Counted from the stretch's first letter, positions 31,976-42,529 are shown. The stretch is 64,000 nucleotides of DNA from Gadus chalcogrammus (GCF_026213295.1 NC_079414.1:1-64000); one strand, 5' to 3'. Numbers and translations are program-made. Notes: generated by a model not told the origin, from the sequence alone.

Positions 31976-33004
31976 ATCCAACAAATGAGGGTCCGGGAGT
32001 GGCGACGCTGGATGTGCTCCTGCAGCAGGTGGACGGAGAATGGAATGGGGGGAGGAAGGGGCACAACAGGGGGAGGAAGGGGCACAACAGGGGAGGAAGG
32101 GGCACAACAGGGGGAGGAAGGGGCACACAGGGGGAGGAAGGGGCACAACAGGGGGAGGAGGTGGGTCGTTTGGGGGCCATGCACGTTCCATTGCTGTCGC
32201 AATCCGGTCCAAACTTGAGGCGATGCGCCCGAGAGGCCGCAGCAACATCGCCACCCGGTCCAGACGGGTGTTGGTGTTTCGCCGCATCCCGGCCAGCTCC
32301 CGCTCCAGCATGTCGAACCCGGTTTGCTGGAGCTGCAGGAACGGGTGGTCCTGCGGTCTCATGCTGCTGCTGCTGCCACGGCGTCTTGCTTGAGGGCGCC
32401 GCGCGGCTCCCTCAGCTGCCCCGTGCGCGCTGGTCCCGAGGCCAGGGTCTTCTTCCTGAGAAGCTACGTGACATTGTTTTGATTTATTTTATGGCTGTGT
32501 TACATTTATTAAATGTCAAAAATGATTAAAAAGATTTTCACGAGACATCTCTATTTATGTGAACTTTATTTATGTACCTTGGGGTTGGACAGCTGGTGCA
32601 TCGGGTTGAGTGCCGACCTCTAAGCCCCCAAAACCCTCAACACCCTCAACACTTTCAGCGGTCAGTGTTGACGCAGCGATATCCTCTGCTGGCGTGAGGT
32701 CCTGGTAACTGCCAGATCCTCCTCCAGTCTTTTGACGTGCTTTCAAGTTGGCCGCAAGCTTGGCCTTTCCTCTTCTCCTGACGTCGTTGTATCGCTTACG
32801 GCAATTGTGAGATGTCCTATTTTGTCCAGCTGCTGAAACAATTACGGCGATTTCCTCCCAAGCCGCTTTCACGGAAGCAATTTTGGGTGGGTTTCTCTCA
32901 TCCCCATATAAAGCCAACTCGCGTTCTTTGACTGCTCTGACAAGCACATCGGTATCTTCTGTGGTGAACCTTTCATTGCGTGCGTCTGGCAAACCCGCCA
33001 TCAT
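31976..33004 (-). CDS. Harbinger Myb/SANT-like accessory protein (two exons)
   Basis: Exon 1 (33004 down to about 32580) encodes MMAGLPDARNERFTTEDTDV, then KAAWEEIAVIVSAAG and HNCRKRYNDVRRRGKAKL, a Myb/SANT-like helix-turn-helix with Trp and basic third helix, followed by an acidic tail. A donor CAAG|GTACAT and an acceptor ...GGAAG|AAGACC near 32449 join in frame to exon 2. Exon 2 encodes MRPQDHPFLQLQQTGFDMLE and NTNTRLDRVAMLLRPLGRIA (likely coiled coil), then a Pro-rich tail made by a 20-bp minisatellite. Partner proteins of this kind bind the transposon ends and carry the transposase to the nucleus. The exact C-terminus is uncertain, because unit-length changes in the minisatellite shift frame. 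Confidence 0.7.
32040..32160 (-). repeat. 20-bp coding minisatellite
   Basis: About six units of GGGGGAGGAAGGGGCACAAC. At least two units differ in length by one or two bases. On the minus strand it encodes Pro-rich repeats of the PPVVPLP / CPFLP type in the accessory protein. Confidence 0.85.
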
Positions 33005-33371
33005 AATAGCAATCCGCCATGGAACATGCGCCGATCGTTCTTAAAGGGGATGCGAGAAAACGCTCTGATTGGTTCATTGCACGTTACGCCCAAACCACAC
33101 CTACGGGTAATTAGGCAGCTTCAGACCAACCCTTTTGACACTTGCGCCGCGGCGGAAGTGTACTTTATCCGCCTGTAAAATAGCGATAGCGCCGTAGAAC
33201 CGCCCACAAAGCTACTTGCGCTTTGCGCTTTCCCACTTGCGTTTCAGACCGTTAAAATAGGGCCCTAAGTGTCTCGAGGCGAGCACTCAAATAAAATAGA
33301 CTGGCTACTGAGTCCAGCACAGCAATAACATCACTGTATTTATCCTGAGGGATAAAAAAAAAAGTATATAG

Positions 33372-33420
33372 GTTATATATATATATATAATATATATATA
33401 TATACATATATATATATATG
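33372..33420. repeat. (TA)n microsatellite
   Basis: Alternating TA with a few interruptions. Confidence 0.9.
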
Positions 33421-33479
33421 CAAAAGAGTATTTATACCAGAGAGGGATAATAACTAAATTATAGGTCATCATGACTAGG

Positions 33480-33719
33480 CTACACCATACGGTACTGCCA
33501 TTGCACACTATAGTGGCGAATTGAAATATTGGCGGTGCCTCTCAGGATCTGCACGGAGCTCCTAGACCAGATTGTGGTATACCCCTGTTCTTGTCTCCGT
33601 TCATTGATGGGGTGCACCCAAACCCTTCGACTTCTCCTTGCCCGCCTACGGCGCAGCAGAAGAAGGGCAGCCACCCTTTGTCTGGCAACAATTGTTCTGT
33701 TGAAATAAAAAAAACTCAA
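33480..33719 (-). pseudogene. ALP1-like Harbinger transposase N-terminal fragment
   Basis: The minus strand reads RRRRARRSRRVWVHPINERR then QEQGYTT, the basic-rich RR..WVHP.N..R block at the N-terminus of ALP1/HARBI1-type proteins. A frame break follows: the alternative frame gives ELRADPERHRQYF, which is the continuation expected. The rest is absent. It is probably a relic of a second Harbinger copy; a GC-rich terminus-like stretch ending GGCCCTAA at about 34426 could be its other end. Confidence 0.55.
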
Positions 33720-33841
33720 TAAAATGTAAAATAGCTTGTGTTCAATTAAAATGGATAACTACTGGCTGCATACATGTAAATGTGTGGCTATGTTAAGGCT
33801 ATATAGATGGATAGATAGCTACTTTATTGGACCCAATGGGG

Positions 33842-33999
33842 ACCAATACATTTTTATTTTGTGTATTTATTGTATTGACCAATACATTTTTATTTTGTGT
33901 ATTTATGTATTGAGCTACTGGATGGCTTTATTGGTCCCAATGGGGACCAATAAAGCGATCCAGTAGCTCAATACAATAAATACACAAAATAAAAATTGG
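33842..33999. repeat. Long hairpin with ~58-bp arms and a nested direct repeat
   Basis: The left arm 33879-33937 and right arm 33942-33999 are near-perfect reverse complements (GAGCTACTGGATGGCTTTAT against ATAAAGCGATCCAGTAGCTC) around an AATG loop. Part of the left arm (CCAATACATTTTTATTTTGT) is also tandemly repeated at about 33843. It resembles a template-switch or foldback product. No gene. Confidence 0.85.
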
Positions 34000-34423
34000 C
34001 CTTAAAGGTGACTGCACTATATACTAAAAAGGCTTAATAGAAGGTCCTGCACTTATTGAGATTGTTGTTCAGTAGATGAATAATTGCAAAATATAAAATA
34101 AATAAGAAATGACAGTAATAAAAACGATAAAGTGCCCTACAAACTAAGTTGATAGATCTGCTGCTTGAAAACATACTTTCACTGCGCAGATTATACATTT
34201 TTCAAATTATTCAGCGAAAAAAGATGAAGAAAATAAATAAACTAGGCTACAATAGGCTACTCACCCATTGCGTTTCGTCTCTTTGTTGCGGTTGATCGAC
34301 AGGTGACTTCCTGATTTTATACTGCAGCGCGACCATCGCGCCGCTTCCAGTTAGTGCTAGGGGCGGCTTTTGACGCGCGTGAAATGCGCGCCGCTGCGCG
34401 TGGGCGCCGGTGTGTTTAGGCCC

Positions 34424-34899
34424 TAAGACAGATGAGATATTTAGATGCGAAAAGCACACAATACAATACTTTACACACAATATATATATGACCAGGCAAT
34501 TGCTGGTCATATATATTTGTAATAAAAGTACGAACAATACATACATACACAAAACGATACATCACAACATGCATCAACAAACAACATAACAAGCATACCC
34601 TACAATAATCTGAGGCCTCAGATGGGAGTTCGCCCTGCGTCTACTTCATACTCTAAAGGTACGCTAGGAGAAGTCCACCGAGTGTTCAAAGTCATGAGTT
34701 CTTATTCACTTGGGTTGGGTTCTGGAGGGGTCTGAACCCCAATAAACCAAAAGCCTTTGTTTACCAGATGGTAATCTTTACAATTGAAGCTCCCCAGGAT
34801 GTCATAATAAGGGGCTCGCGGCCGTGCCATGTTACCCTTTGCTTTCTCGACCCTCCCCAGGGAGTCGAGGAACAGGCTCCACATCAAAGGATTGCACGG
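34424..34899 (-). repeat. ERV 3' LTR, first segment
   Basis: Aligned by eye with 42575-42975 (shared landmarks AAGACAGATGAGATATTTAG, GTTCTTATTCACTTGGGTTG, AATCTTTACAATTGAAGCTC). The continuation is at 39794-39884 beyond the inserted Gmr1-like element. The outer end is missing. Confidence 0.8.
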
Positions 34900-35262
34900 T
34901 GTGGTATCCGGGAATGAAGAATGCGCCGGGATTCAGTGAAACACGTGGCAACGGATGGTTTAAGCCGACTTTCGGCGTTTATTTCAATAAGCAAAGAGGA
35001 TAAGGGTGCGCTTGGGTCTCCGTGAGCCTCAAGCCTCTGCAGTCCATGCGTCTCTCTGCTTCTCCCGTCCATGCTTGTCTCTGCCTCTCTTGTAGTGGCT
35101 CCGGGCCTTTCTCCTCCCCGCCGCCAGGTGTCCCCCATCCCGCTGATTGGGGGGAAGGACCCGGTGCTCTCCGTCGCCGGCTGGTGGGTGGGGGTGGTAC
35201 ACCCCGTCCTTCACGGTTCCGCGGGCCCGTTCAGGCCGAGGCTTCAGGGGCGGGATGCCACA
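34900..35262 (-). repeat. 3' LTR of the Gmr1-like element
   Basis: On the + strand it runs from TGTGGTATCCGGGAATGAAG to GCGGGATGCCACA, with TGTGG..CCACA inverted ends. I read no difference from the copy at 39431-39793. Confidence 0.9.
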
Positions 35263-36905
35263 CTCCCCCCCCGTTTGCTCAAGCCCCTGGTCTCCGGGAA
35301 ACCCGCCCAGACAGGCATCCCGACGTGACAGGGCGTCGGCGTTGGCATGCTCCCGGCCCGGTCGGTGGTCCACCCGGAACCGGAAATCCTGGAGAGCCAG
35401 GAACCACCGTGTCACCCGGGCGTTTGTGTTCTTGGCCCCCGCCATCCACTTCAGGGGGGCGTGGTCGGTGACCAAGGTGAACTCCCTCCCCAGGAGGTAG
35501 TACGCAACTTCTCCAGGCACCATTTAATGGCCAGGGCCTCCTTCTCTACGGTGGAGTAATTGCGCTCGTTGGGGAGGAGCTTCCGGCTGACGTAGGTTAT
35601 CGGGTGCTCCTCTCCGGCCCGGACCTGGGACAAGACCCCCCCAAGTCCCACCTCCGAGGCGTCTGTGTGAACAATCACAGGGAGGTTAAAGTCAGGTGTG
35701 ATTAGTACCGGTTCTGAGCACAGAGCCTCCCGGAGCGTCTTGAACGCCCGGTCCGCCGCCTCTGACCAGGTAACCCGGTCTGGTAAGGCCTTACGGGTTA
35801 GGTCGTTCATGGGGCTGGCCAGCGTGGCGTACCCGGGAATGAAGCGCTGATAGTAGCCCACCAGCCCCAAGAACGCCTTTACCTGCTTCTTAGTCCTGGG
35901 TTGCGGCCAGGCCCGTATGGCGGCTACCTTGCCTTCCTGCGGCCGCACTGTCCCTCTCCCGACCCGGTACCCCAGGTACGTCGTCTCCTCTCTCCCGAGG
36001 CGACATTTGGCCGGGTTAGCGGTGAGGCCCGCCCTCCGCAGCTCTCCCAGCACGGCCCTTAGCTGGCGGACGTGGATATCCCAGCTGGGGCTGTAGATGA
36101 TGATGTCATCGATGTATGCCGCCGCGTAATCCTGGTGGGGCCTCAGGAGCTGGTCCATCATCCGCTGGAATGTGGCTGGGGCGCCGTGTACCCCGAAGGG
36201 GAGGACGGTGTACTGGTACAGTCCCCCCGGGTGGAGAACGCCGTCTTTTCCCGGGCCCCGGGTCAACGGCACCTGCCAGTACCCCTTGGTCAGGTCCAGG
36301 GTCGACAGGTACCGTGCCGGACCCAGGCGCTCGATAAGTTCGTCGACCCGGGGCATGGGGTAGGCGTCGAACTCCGATGCCTCGTTCAGCCGCCTGAAGT
36401 CATTACAGAACCTAAAGGTTCCATCCGGCTTGGGCACCAGGACCACCGGGCTGCACCAGGCGCTGCGTGACTCCTCTATCACGCCGAGCTGCAGCATTCG
36501 GCGCACCTCGGCCCGTATGGCCTCCCTCCGGGCCTCTGGGATCCTGTAGGGCGGAACCCTTACCCTTATGCCTGGTGCCGTCCGGATGTCGTGGTGGGTG
36601 GCGGCAGTCCTCCCCGGCAGGTCGGAGAACACGTCCCGATGCTGGAGGACGATCTCGTCCAGGTCGTGTCTCTGGGCCGGGCTGAGGTCCTCCCCCACCG
36701 GGACCTCCGGGATCTCCTGCCGGGCCGCCAGGGACAAGGGAGCGGGGTCGCGGGTGTCGGCTCCCCCCCCCTCCACTGCTTCAGGAGATTGATATGATAT
36801 AGCTGCGTCGGCTTCCGCCTCCCTGGCTGGCGGACCCGGTAGTTCACCTCGCCCACGCGTTCCACCACCTCGTAGGGTCCCTGCCACTTTGCCAGGAACC
36901 GGCAC
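35263..36905 (-). pseudogene. Gmr1-like reverse transcriptase and RNase H
   Basis: The main ORF spans 36905-35451. RT landmarks are SPVVLVPKPDGTFRFCNDFR, YLSTLDLTKGYWQVPL (first catalytic Asp), QYTVLPFGVHGAPATFQRMM and AAYIDDIIIYS (catalytic Asp pair, at about 36100). RNase H landmarks are VIVHTDASEVGLGGVLSQ and EKEALAIKWCLEKLR. At about 35500 a one-base frame break follows KLR. The continuation in another frame reads YLLGREFTLVTDHAPLKWM and HANADALSRRDA (the last RNase H Asp) and ends in or beside the LTR. The fold and catalytic residues are complete apart from this break. Confidence 0.88.
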
Positions 36906-37799
36906 TCCGCCGTGGGGACCAGGACCAGGACCAGTTCCCCTGGCTGAAAGGTCCTCAGCTGGGCTCCTCGATTATAGACCCTCGCCTGGGCCTGCTGCGC
37001 TTGCTGGAGGTGCCTCCGGACGATGGGCCACACCCGGGCCATGCGGTCACGCACCTGCTCCACGTGGTCCACGGTGGTGCGGTGGGGGGACGGCTGGCTC
37101 TCCCAGGCCTCCTTGGCGATGTCCAGGATCCCGCGGGGCCTCCGCCCGTACAGCAGCTCGAAGGGGGAGAACCCGGTGGACGCCTGGGGGACCTCCCGTA
37201 CCGCGAACAGTACGTGGGGTAGTAGTTGGTCCCAATTCTTCCGTCGGCCTGCATGGTCTTCTTGAGCATCTGCTTAAGGGTCTTGTTGAACCGCTCGACC
37301 AGGCCGTCCGTCTGGGGGGTACACCGAGGTCCGGAGCTGCTTCACCTGCAGGAGCCTGAGGACCTCCTTCATCACCCGTGACATGAAGCACGACCCTGAT
37401 CGGTGAGCACCTCCTTTGCTATCCCCACCCGGCTGAAGAGGAGCATAAGTTCACGGGCGACCGCCTTGGTGGTGGCGGCGCGCAGGGGAAGGGCCTCGGG
37501 GTACCGGGTGGCGTAGTCAACTAGCACCAGGATATAGCGGTGGCCCCGGCTGGTCTTGGGAAGGGGGCCCACGATGTCTAAGGCCAAACGCTCGAAGGGG
37601 GTCTCGATGATGGGCATGGGAATGAGGGGGTGTCTAGCGATGGCCCGGGGGCTACCCGCTGGCACTCGGGGCATCCCTGGCAGTGGCGCTCAACATCCCG
37701 CTTAACCCCCGGCCAATAGAACCTGGCTAGGACCCGCTCCCGGGTCTTGTCCATGCCCAGGTGGGCCCCCAGGAGGTGGGTGTGGGCCATAAAAAGCAC
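36906..37799 (-). pseudogene. Gmr1-like integrase
   Basis: The zinc-binding module reads HTHLLGAHLGMDKTRERVL then FYWPGVKRDVERHC..CPEC (H..H...C..C). The core has FERLALDIVGPLPKTSRGHR (first Asp), KEVLTDQGR (second Asp) and the region with the catalytic Glu near 37300, which is split by two apparent single-base deletions at about 37395 and 37320. The C-terminal part reads LLYGRRPRGILD and QPGELVLVLVPTAECRFLAK, then GPYEVVERVGEVNYRV, a GPY/F-type module. It is encoded upstream of reverse transcriptase. Confidence 0.85.
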
Positions 37800-37971
37800 T
37801 TTACTGACGTAGGAACGGGCACCACTAGCTGTTCCCTCACTCCCCCCTCCCGGAGGCTACTCGATACAACAGACCCCCCTGGTGCTGAAGTGCGGGTGTG
37901 GTGTGTGACTCACCGAGTCTCGGGCCTGCCCGTCATGAACCAGGACGTGGCTCCAGGCGTGCTTGAGGGCC

Positions 37972-39379
37972 TCATCCTGGAGCTGTGCGGTGGCGAACTG
38001 GCCGGGTCGGGACGAGCCTTCCCCCCCTCTGGTAAGAAGTCCGAGAACTCAGTAAGGGGGAGCTCTCCGGGTCTTCCGGTGGGTCTGGTTGCTCGGAGGC
38101 TGTGAGGGTCTCCGGGGTGTCGGGGGTAGGTTCCGGTGTCTCGCTCCGGACGGGTCCTCTCGCCGTGCGCGCCGGGGTCCCCGGTGGGGAAGGTCCGTTC
38201 CCCTCCGATCCCTCGTCCTCCGCCGTCAGCTCCCCCGGGGACGATGGGCGCCGGGTGGCCCCATAGGCCTGCCGAACCCCCCGCGCCCCTCTGCGGGGAG
38301 GGCCTCTCCAGCTCCGTAGCTCCCGCGTCGGGTCCCACAGCCGGTGGAAAATCGGGCAGTCCCTGCCGATTAACACGGGGACCGGTAGGTGGGGGACAAT
38401 CCCCGCCCGGATCGTGAATACCCCATGGGTGGTGCGGACTACCACGTGGCATGTGGGGTATGTCCGGGTGTCCCCGTGGACGCAGGCCACCTCCATCGGA
38501 TCCCCGGCCTTCCCGCCCGCCAGGTCGGGGCGAAGGAGGGTAACCGCACTGCTGGTGTCCAAGAGGGCCTGCGTGTCCTGGTTCATTACCCGCGCCGGGA
38601 TGGTCGGACTCCCAGATGTTCCCTGCGTCCAGCAGGTCGCCAACATGCACGTGTGGTCCGCCCCCGGGTCCGCGTATGCTGACGGCATCGACACATCACG
38701 TCCCCTCGGGGCTTGGCCGGTCACGGCGCGCCGTGGGGCTGGGGCGGACCCGGCGTTCAGGAGCTGGGCCACCTGCCAGTTCTCCAGCTGGAGGACCAGG
38801 TCGTCCACGGTGGCAGGGTGATGGTGGGCCAGCACGCGGCGGGCGTCCGGCGGGAGTCGCCGCAGGGTGTGGTCAATGATCACCCGGTCGATCGGGCTGG
38901 GGCCCTCTCCCGCTGTCAGCCACCGCTTCACCAGCCGGCTGTGCTGGGCGATCTGGGTGCGCACAGCTCCCTGCGCGTCAAACCGCCAATCCTGCGCGCG
39001 TTGCGCGCGCGCCGCGAGGTTGTGGCCGTAGTAGGCCAGTATGGCCTGTTTGAGCGCCGGGTACTGGCGGGCGATGTCCGCCGGCAGGTCCTGGCTCGCC
39101 TGCTGGGCGGGTCCGGTGAGGAACGGCGCCACAATGTGCGCCCACTGCTCCTCTGGCCAGCCTTCCCTCTGTGGCCCGCTCGAAGACCTCGAGGTAAGCC
39201 TCCACGTCGTCTTCCGGTCCCAGCTTCGTGAGGCGGCTGGTCGGGGCGGCGGTCGGCGCAGCACGGACGGCGTGCTGAGTCAGCCGCAGAACAGCTTCGC
39301 GGAGCAGGGCGAGGCTCTCGGTGGTCTCCCGCTGGTGTTGCTGGGCAGCCAGCGCCGCGGCTCCGTCCGGGTTCTGCAT
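37972..39379 (-). pseudogene. Gmr1-like gag and protease
   Basis: Gag starts at MQNPDGAAALAAQQHQRE (39379) and runs through VEAYLEVFERATE, where a one-base frame break near 39175 moves reading into the frame with REGWPEEQWAHIVAPFLTG and YYGHNLAARAQRAQDWRFDA. The SCAN-like helices of Ty3 gag are visible. The protease has ALLDTSSAVTLLRPDL (the D-T/S-G-type active site, here DTSS) at about 38570 and PVLIGRDCP (flap/substrate strand). The frame continues to 37972 with a Pro-rich linker. Confidence 0.75.
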
Positions 39380-39411
39380 GGTGGGGTAGTAGTAGTGGGA
39401 ACGCTCAAGAT

Positions 39412-39430
39412 GCCTGCATTCTCCACCATA
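39412..39430 (-). promoter_or_regulatory. Candidate primer-binding site of the Gmr1-like element
   Basis: Directly inside the 5' LTR the minus strand reads TATGGTGGAGAATGCAGGCA. It starts near TGG, as primer sites do, and the second copy at about 47020-47047 keeps TGGTGGAGAATGCAGGCA. The tRNA is not identified. Confidence 0.45.
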
Positions 39431-39793
39431 TGTGGTATCCGGGAATGAAGAATGCGCCGGGATTCAGTGAAACACGTGGCAACGGATGGTTTAAGCCGAC
39501 TTTCGGCGTTTATTTCAATAAGCAAAGAGGATAAGGGTGCGCTTGGGTCTCCGTGAGCCTCAAGCCTCTGCAGTCCATGCGTCTCTCTGCTTCTCCCGTC
39601 CATGCTTGTCTCTGCCTCTCTTGTAGTGGCTCCGGGCCTTTCTCCTCCCCGCCGCCAGGTGTCCCCCATCCCGCTGATTGGGGGGAAGGACCCGGTGCTC
39701 TCCGTCGCCGGCTGGTGGGTGGGGGTGGTACACCCCGTCCTTCACGGTTCCGCGGGCCCGTTCAGGCCGAGGCTTCAGGGGCGGGATGCCACA
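39431..39793 (-). repeat. 5' LTR of the Gmr1-like element
   Basis: 363 bp, same sequence as 34900-35262 as far as I can read, with TGTGG..CCACA ends. Confidence 0.9.
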
Positions 39794-39884
39794 CTGGTCA
39801 CAGAATGTGTCAATGGATTACATCACACGAAAGGAGAGGAACAGGCAGGCAATAAACGCATCACACGAAACTCAAAGGTTTACA
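39794..39884 (-). repeat. ERV 3' LTR, second segment
   Basis: Continues the LTR broken at 34899. GATTACATCACACGAAAGGA and CATCACACGAAACTCAA match 42996-43071. The U3 end on the minus strand is TGTAAACC. Confidence 0.75.
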
Positions 39885-40319
39885 CTACGTGACCATTCTT
39901 CCTCTACTGTCCCACCACTCCGAGGGTGGTACGCACAATGGTTGCGTGTGTCAATTCTGTTGGATGACTTTTAAAAACATTTCTTTAACCTTCAACTTTT
40001 CTAATTGTCTCTGATCCTTCAAACCACTTTTCTTAATAACTTTCAAACCTTTTATTACTTCTTAGAAACTATCACACAATGTATACACAGCCCTAGTAAC
40101 ACTATGATCTAGTCTCTTTTAATTTGCGTGAATGCTGTGTCTAGTGCGATACTTTCCGTACACTGCTCTTCTCTCCATCTGCCTGGACACGCCTCCACCT
40201 CTCTCTCTGCTGCCTGCCTCTCATCCGAATCACGGGCTGTCCTTTGAAGTGCCTGTACCTACGTCTCTCCCTTCTCTGAGACCCTCCTTTGTCTCTTTGT
40301 TCAGGCCACTTCCTTGTGG

Positions 40320-40673
40320 CTACACAGGAACCATGGAGGCCACCGCTCTGGTGCTGTTGATCCTGCTGGACTGTCTCTTTGTGTCGTCCAGCAGACCGTC
40401 CCGTAGCTCTTCAGGTGGGCCTCCCATGGTCTGTAACTTCATAACGTCTGATGTAGAGGAGTCATGACATGGGGTATTTGCACTGGATTGGGCCACTGGT
40501 CGGGCTGTAAGCAGAAGGAGGAGGAGCGTTGTCCAGGTCCAGATCTTTTTGAACAAAACTAGATGCAGATGGGTTATCTTTCTCCCCACCCCTTTCCTTA
40601 TCTTGTCTTGCCTTATGTTCTCATCTATCTGCCTTCTCCTTCCATAACACATACTTCTTCCAATCTTTCTCAT
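40320..40673 (-). pseudogene. Possible ERV env leader remnant
   Basis: A 117-residue minus-strand frame contains a hydrophobic stretch (WTTLLLLLLTARPVA) preceded by basic residues, like a signal peptide, then Ser/Thr-rich sequence. Its position between gag-like sequence and the 3' LTR suits env. There is no surface or transmembrane domain after it. Assignment is weak. Confidence 0.3.
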
Positions 40674-41240
40674 ACATTCGTTGATTCACCTTCTTGCCAT
40701 TTTGCCATAAAACATTAACAAAATATCATAAGACATTCTGGCAGTAAAATGCAAATCATCTGTGGGCATGTATTGTATTTCTGTCTGGTTCTGCATGCAG
40801 TGGTGTGTGTTTGTTATCAGTGTGTCAGCTATTGACCCCGGTCCCTCTTGCAGCAGGTCCCGTGAATAAAAGAACCCTGATGCGCGTAAAACACACGAGT
40901 ATGCTTGTATCTTGGGGCTTGCATCGGAGGTAGCCTATGTCGATGCAAATGGCACTCAGCCCAAGGCGACACATTAAATCTAGCTGATCAGGTCGAGTAA
41001 GGCTGGTGAGAACCACACATCAATCATTTGTGTGTGATGCTTGTGTGCGTTGTGACGCTGAGCCTACCATTTCGCGTGTTTGTTGTGTTTTTGTTATGGT
41101 GCTCATACCTCCTCCTTGGACCTAGCCTGCTCCTGCGTCCCGTCAATGTGAATGCCCCTTTCCACCTCTGCCTCTTGGATGATTCACAGTCACTTCACAG
41201 GAAGGTGTGAACTGCCAGCCGGCCCATTCCATTGTCTTTG

Positions 41241-41847
41241 TCAATTTATTTTGGGAAAATCATTGAACCAATGATCCATGGCGCCACAACGAAAGCAGGC
41301 CTGCTTTCGTCTGTGCTTCCCCACTTTCCTGTGGTCATCCTTGCCGTCCGGCGCCTCCACGAACATTATATCAGCTTGGTCTCTCCCGGGAATGTCGCCT
41401 TGAATGCGACCCCACTGTAGGCCCAGTTTGACTTGGCATACTTCGCCGATGGGTGATGGGCCATTTACAGAATGGCTGTAGCGAGGGATTACCCTCCCAC
41501 TGCAGATGGGTCCAGGAGACATTCTGCTATGTCCTTAATGTCACTGGGTCTCCATGCACAGAAAACGTATGCCAAACTGCCATAACCCCCGTTGCGTTTT
41601 TTGCGGGTGCTTCCTCCTTTGCTGTGAGGTCTGGATAGAGGTTGAATGATGGAGCGGCGGCCTGGGCGTTGTCGTCACACGGTGGAGGTGAAGGGGGATT
41701 CGCACTCGCTCCGCCGGTGTAGTCCGGGTTTACATCTCGGGTGAAATTGAGATAAAAAATCACTACATTCTCTACGCTCTCTGTCCCTGGCTGATTTGTT
41801 TTTCTATCCTGGCCCTCTCTTTCCCAGCAATAAAATGCACACCACAT
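41241..41847 (-). pseudogene. ERV gag remnant
   Basis: Two minus-strand frames, 41847-41527 and 41522-41241, are separated by a break. The upstream one has a Pro-rich PPSPPPCDDNAQAAAPSFNL stretch. The downstream one ends with a zinc-knuckle-like C-F-R-C-G-A-M-D-H pattern whose last Cys is replaced. Both fit a retroviral gag between matrix and nucleocapsid. Truncated and inactive. Confidence 0.5.
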
Positions 41848-41849
41848 AA

Positions 41850-42510
41850 TTTAAAACTTTTCTTTTCCTTCTCTGACTCCAACAACCGTTTCAAGCTAAA
41901 ACTCCCCATCTCAGGAAAGCCCGGTTTATACCAATATTTTAAACTCTCCAGAGCCGCTCCATGTTTCTCCCAATCTATTATCTATTTTAGATCCATACAT
42001 GCTAGTTACTATTATCTAATATCACTGTAACCTCCTTGTCACTACACATATATACATATTTATTAACGAATGTATACCTATTATTATTATTTATTCATAT
42101 ATATGACCCCAACAGCGCTTAACGGGTTTCCCTTTACCGTTTTGACAGACCCTAGCTGCCCTTACTGTTACATATATAACCATATATATATTGACGGAAC
42201 CGAAGTTGCTTTACCGTATGTTCCTTTAACAGAGTTCCTCGAACGCGGCCGATCGTTCGGATATACGTTCCCAAAACAGTATATATCGTTCCCGTAACGG
42301 ATTTCCTGTCGCTTAAACAGGTATTGTGATCTCATCTGCTCAAATTCTTTTTCTCTGGATACCGTACTGAAGAACCCTTAGTTTATCCCCCACAGGCACC
42401 CCCTCCTCGACCCAATTAATCTGGTTGCAGTCACCTGGAGGCGAGGTAGAGCTTTGGGACCGCCTCGGACCTGTCTATGAGCGATATTTCGTCAAATCTT
42501 CAGGTTAGGT
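41850..42510. other. ERV leader region, no ORF recognised
   Basis: AT-rich sequence between the gag-like frames and the primer site. ATATAT tracts lie near 42045-42195. Nothing else is recognised. Confidence 0.35.
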
Positions 42511-42529
42511 ATCCCGGACGAGCCCCCAA
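42511..42529 (-). promoter_or_regulatory. ERV primer-binding site (proline tRNA type)
   Basis: On the minus strand, TGGGGGCTCGTCCGGGAT begins two to three bases inside the LTR. It matches the classical primer site complementary to the 3' end of proline tRNA used by gamma-type retroviruses. Confidence 0.85.

Larger units (their letters stand above)
29930..33265 (+). mobile_element. Structurally complete PIF/Harbinger transposon
   Basis: The element starts GGGCCCTATCTTGCATCC at 29930 and ends in the inverted ...GGTCTGAAACGC-type terminus (read on the + strand as GACCGTTAAAATAGGGCCC, ending 33265). It is flanked by TAA on both sides (29927-29929, 33266-33268), the TWA target duplication typical of Harbinger. 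It carries the two expected genes, an intact DDE transposase (+) and a convergent two-exon Myb-like gene (-). At 3,336 bp it is the most complete element in the window. Confidence 0.9.
34900..39793 (-). mobile_element. Gmr1-like Ty3 LTR retrotransposon, integrase upstream of RT
   Basis: A 4,894-bp element with two 363-bp LTRs. Order on the minus strand is gag (from 39379), protease (about 38570), integrase zinc finger and core (37799-36790), reverse transcriptase (about 36690-36000) and RNase H (about 35800-35290). Placing integrase before reverse transcriptase is the distinctive arrangement of Gmr1-type elements, first described from Atlantic cod, unlike ordinary Ty3 elements. A polypurine tract AAACGGGGGGGGAG abuts the 3' LTR (35263-35276). 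Several one-base frame breaks interrupt the ORFs although the LTRs look identical. The element sits inside the ERV LTR. A clean target duplication is not seen (CACGG against CTGGT). Confidence 0.88.

Noticed and set aside
31999..32529. Plus-strand Gly/Lys-rich ORF of 176 residues
   Set aside because: It is produced by the 20-bp minisatellite on the strand opposite the Myb-like gene.
35022..39448. Numerous plus-strand ORFs of 60-170 residues across this interval
   Set aside because: They are GC-rich shadows of the minus-strand Gmr1-like gag-pol; none has a recognisable domain.
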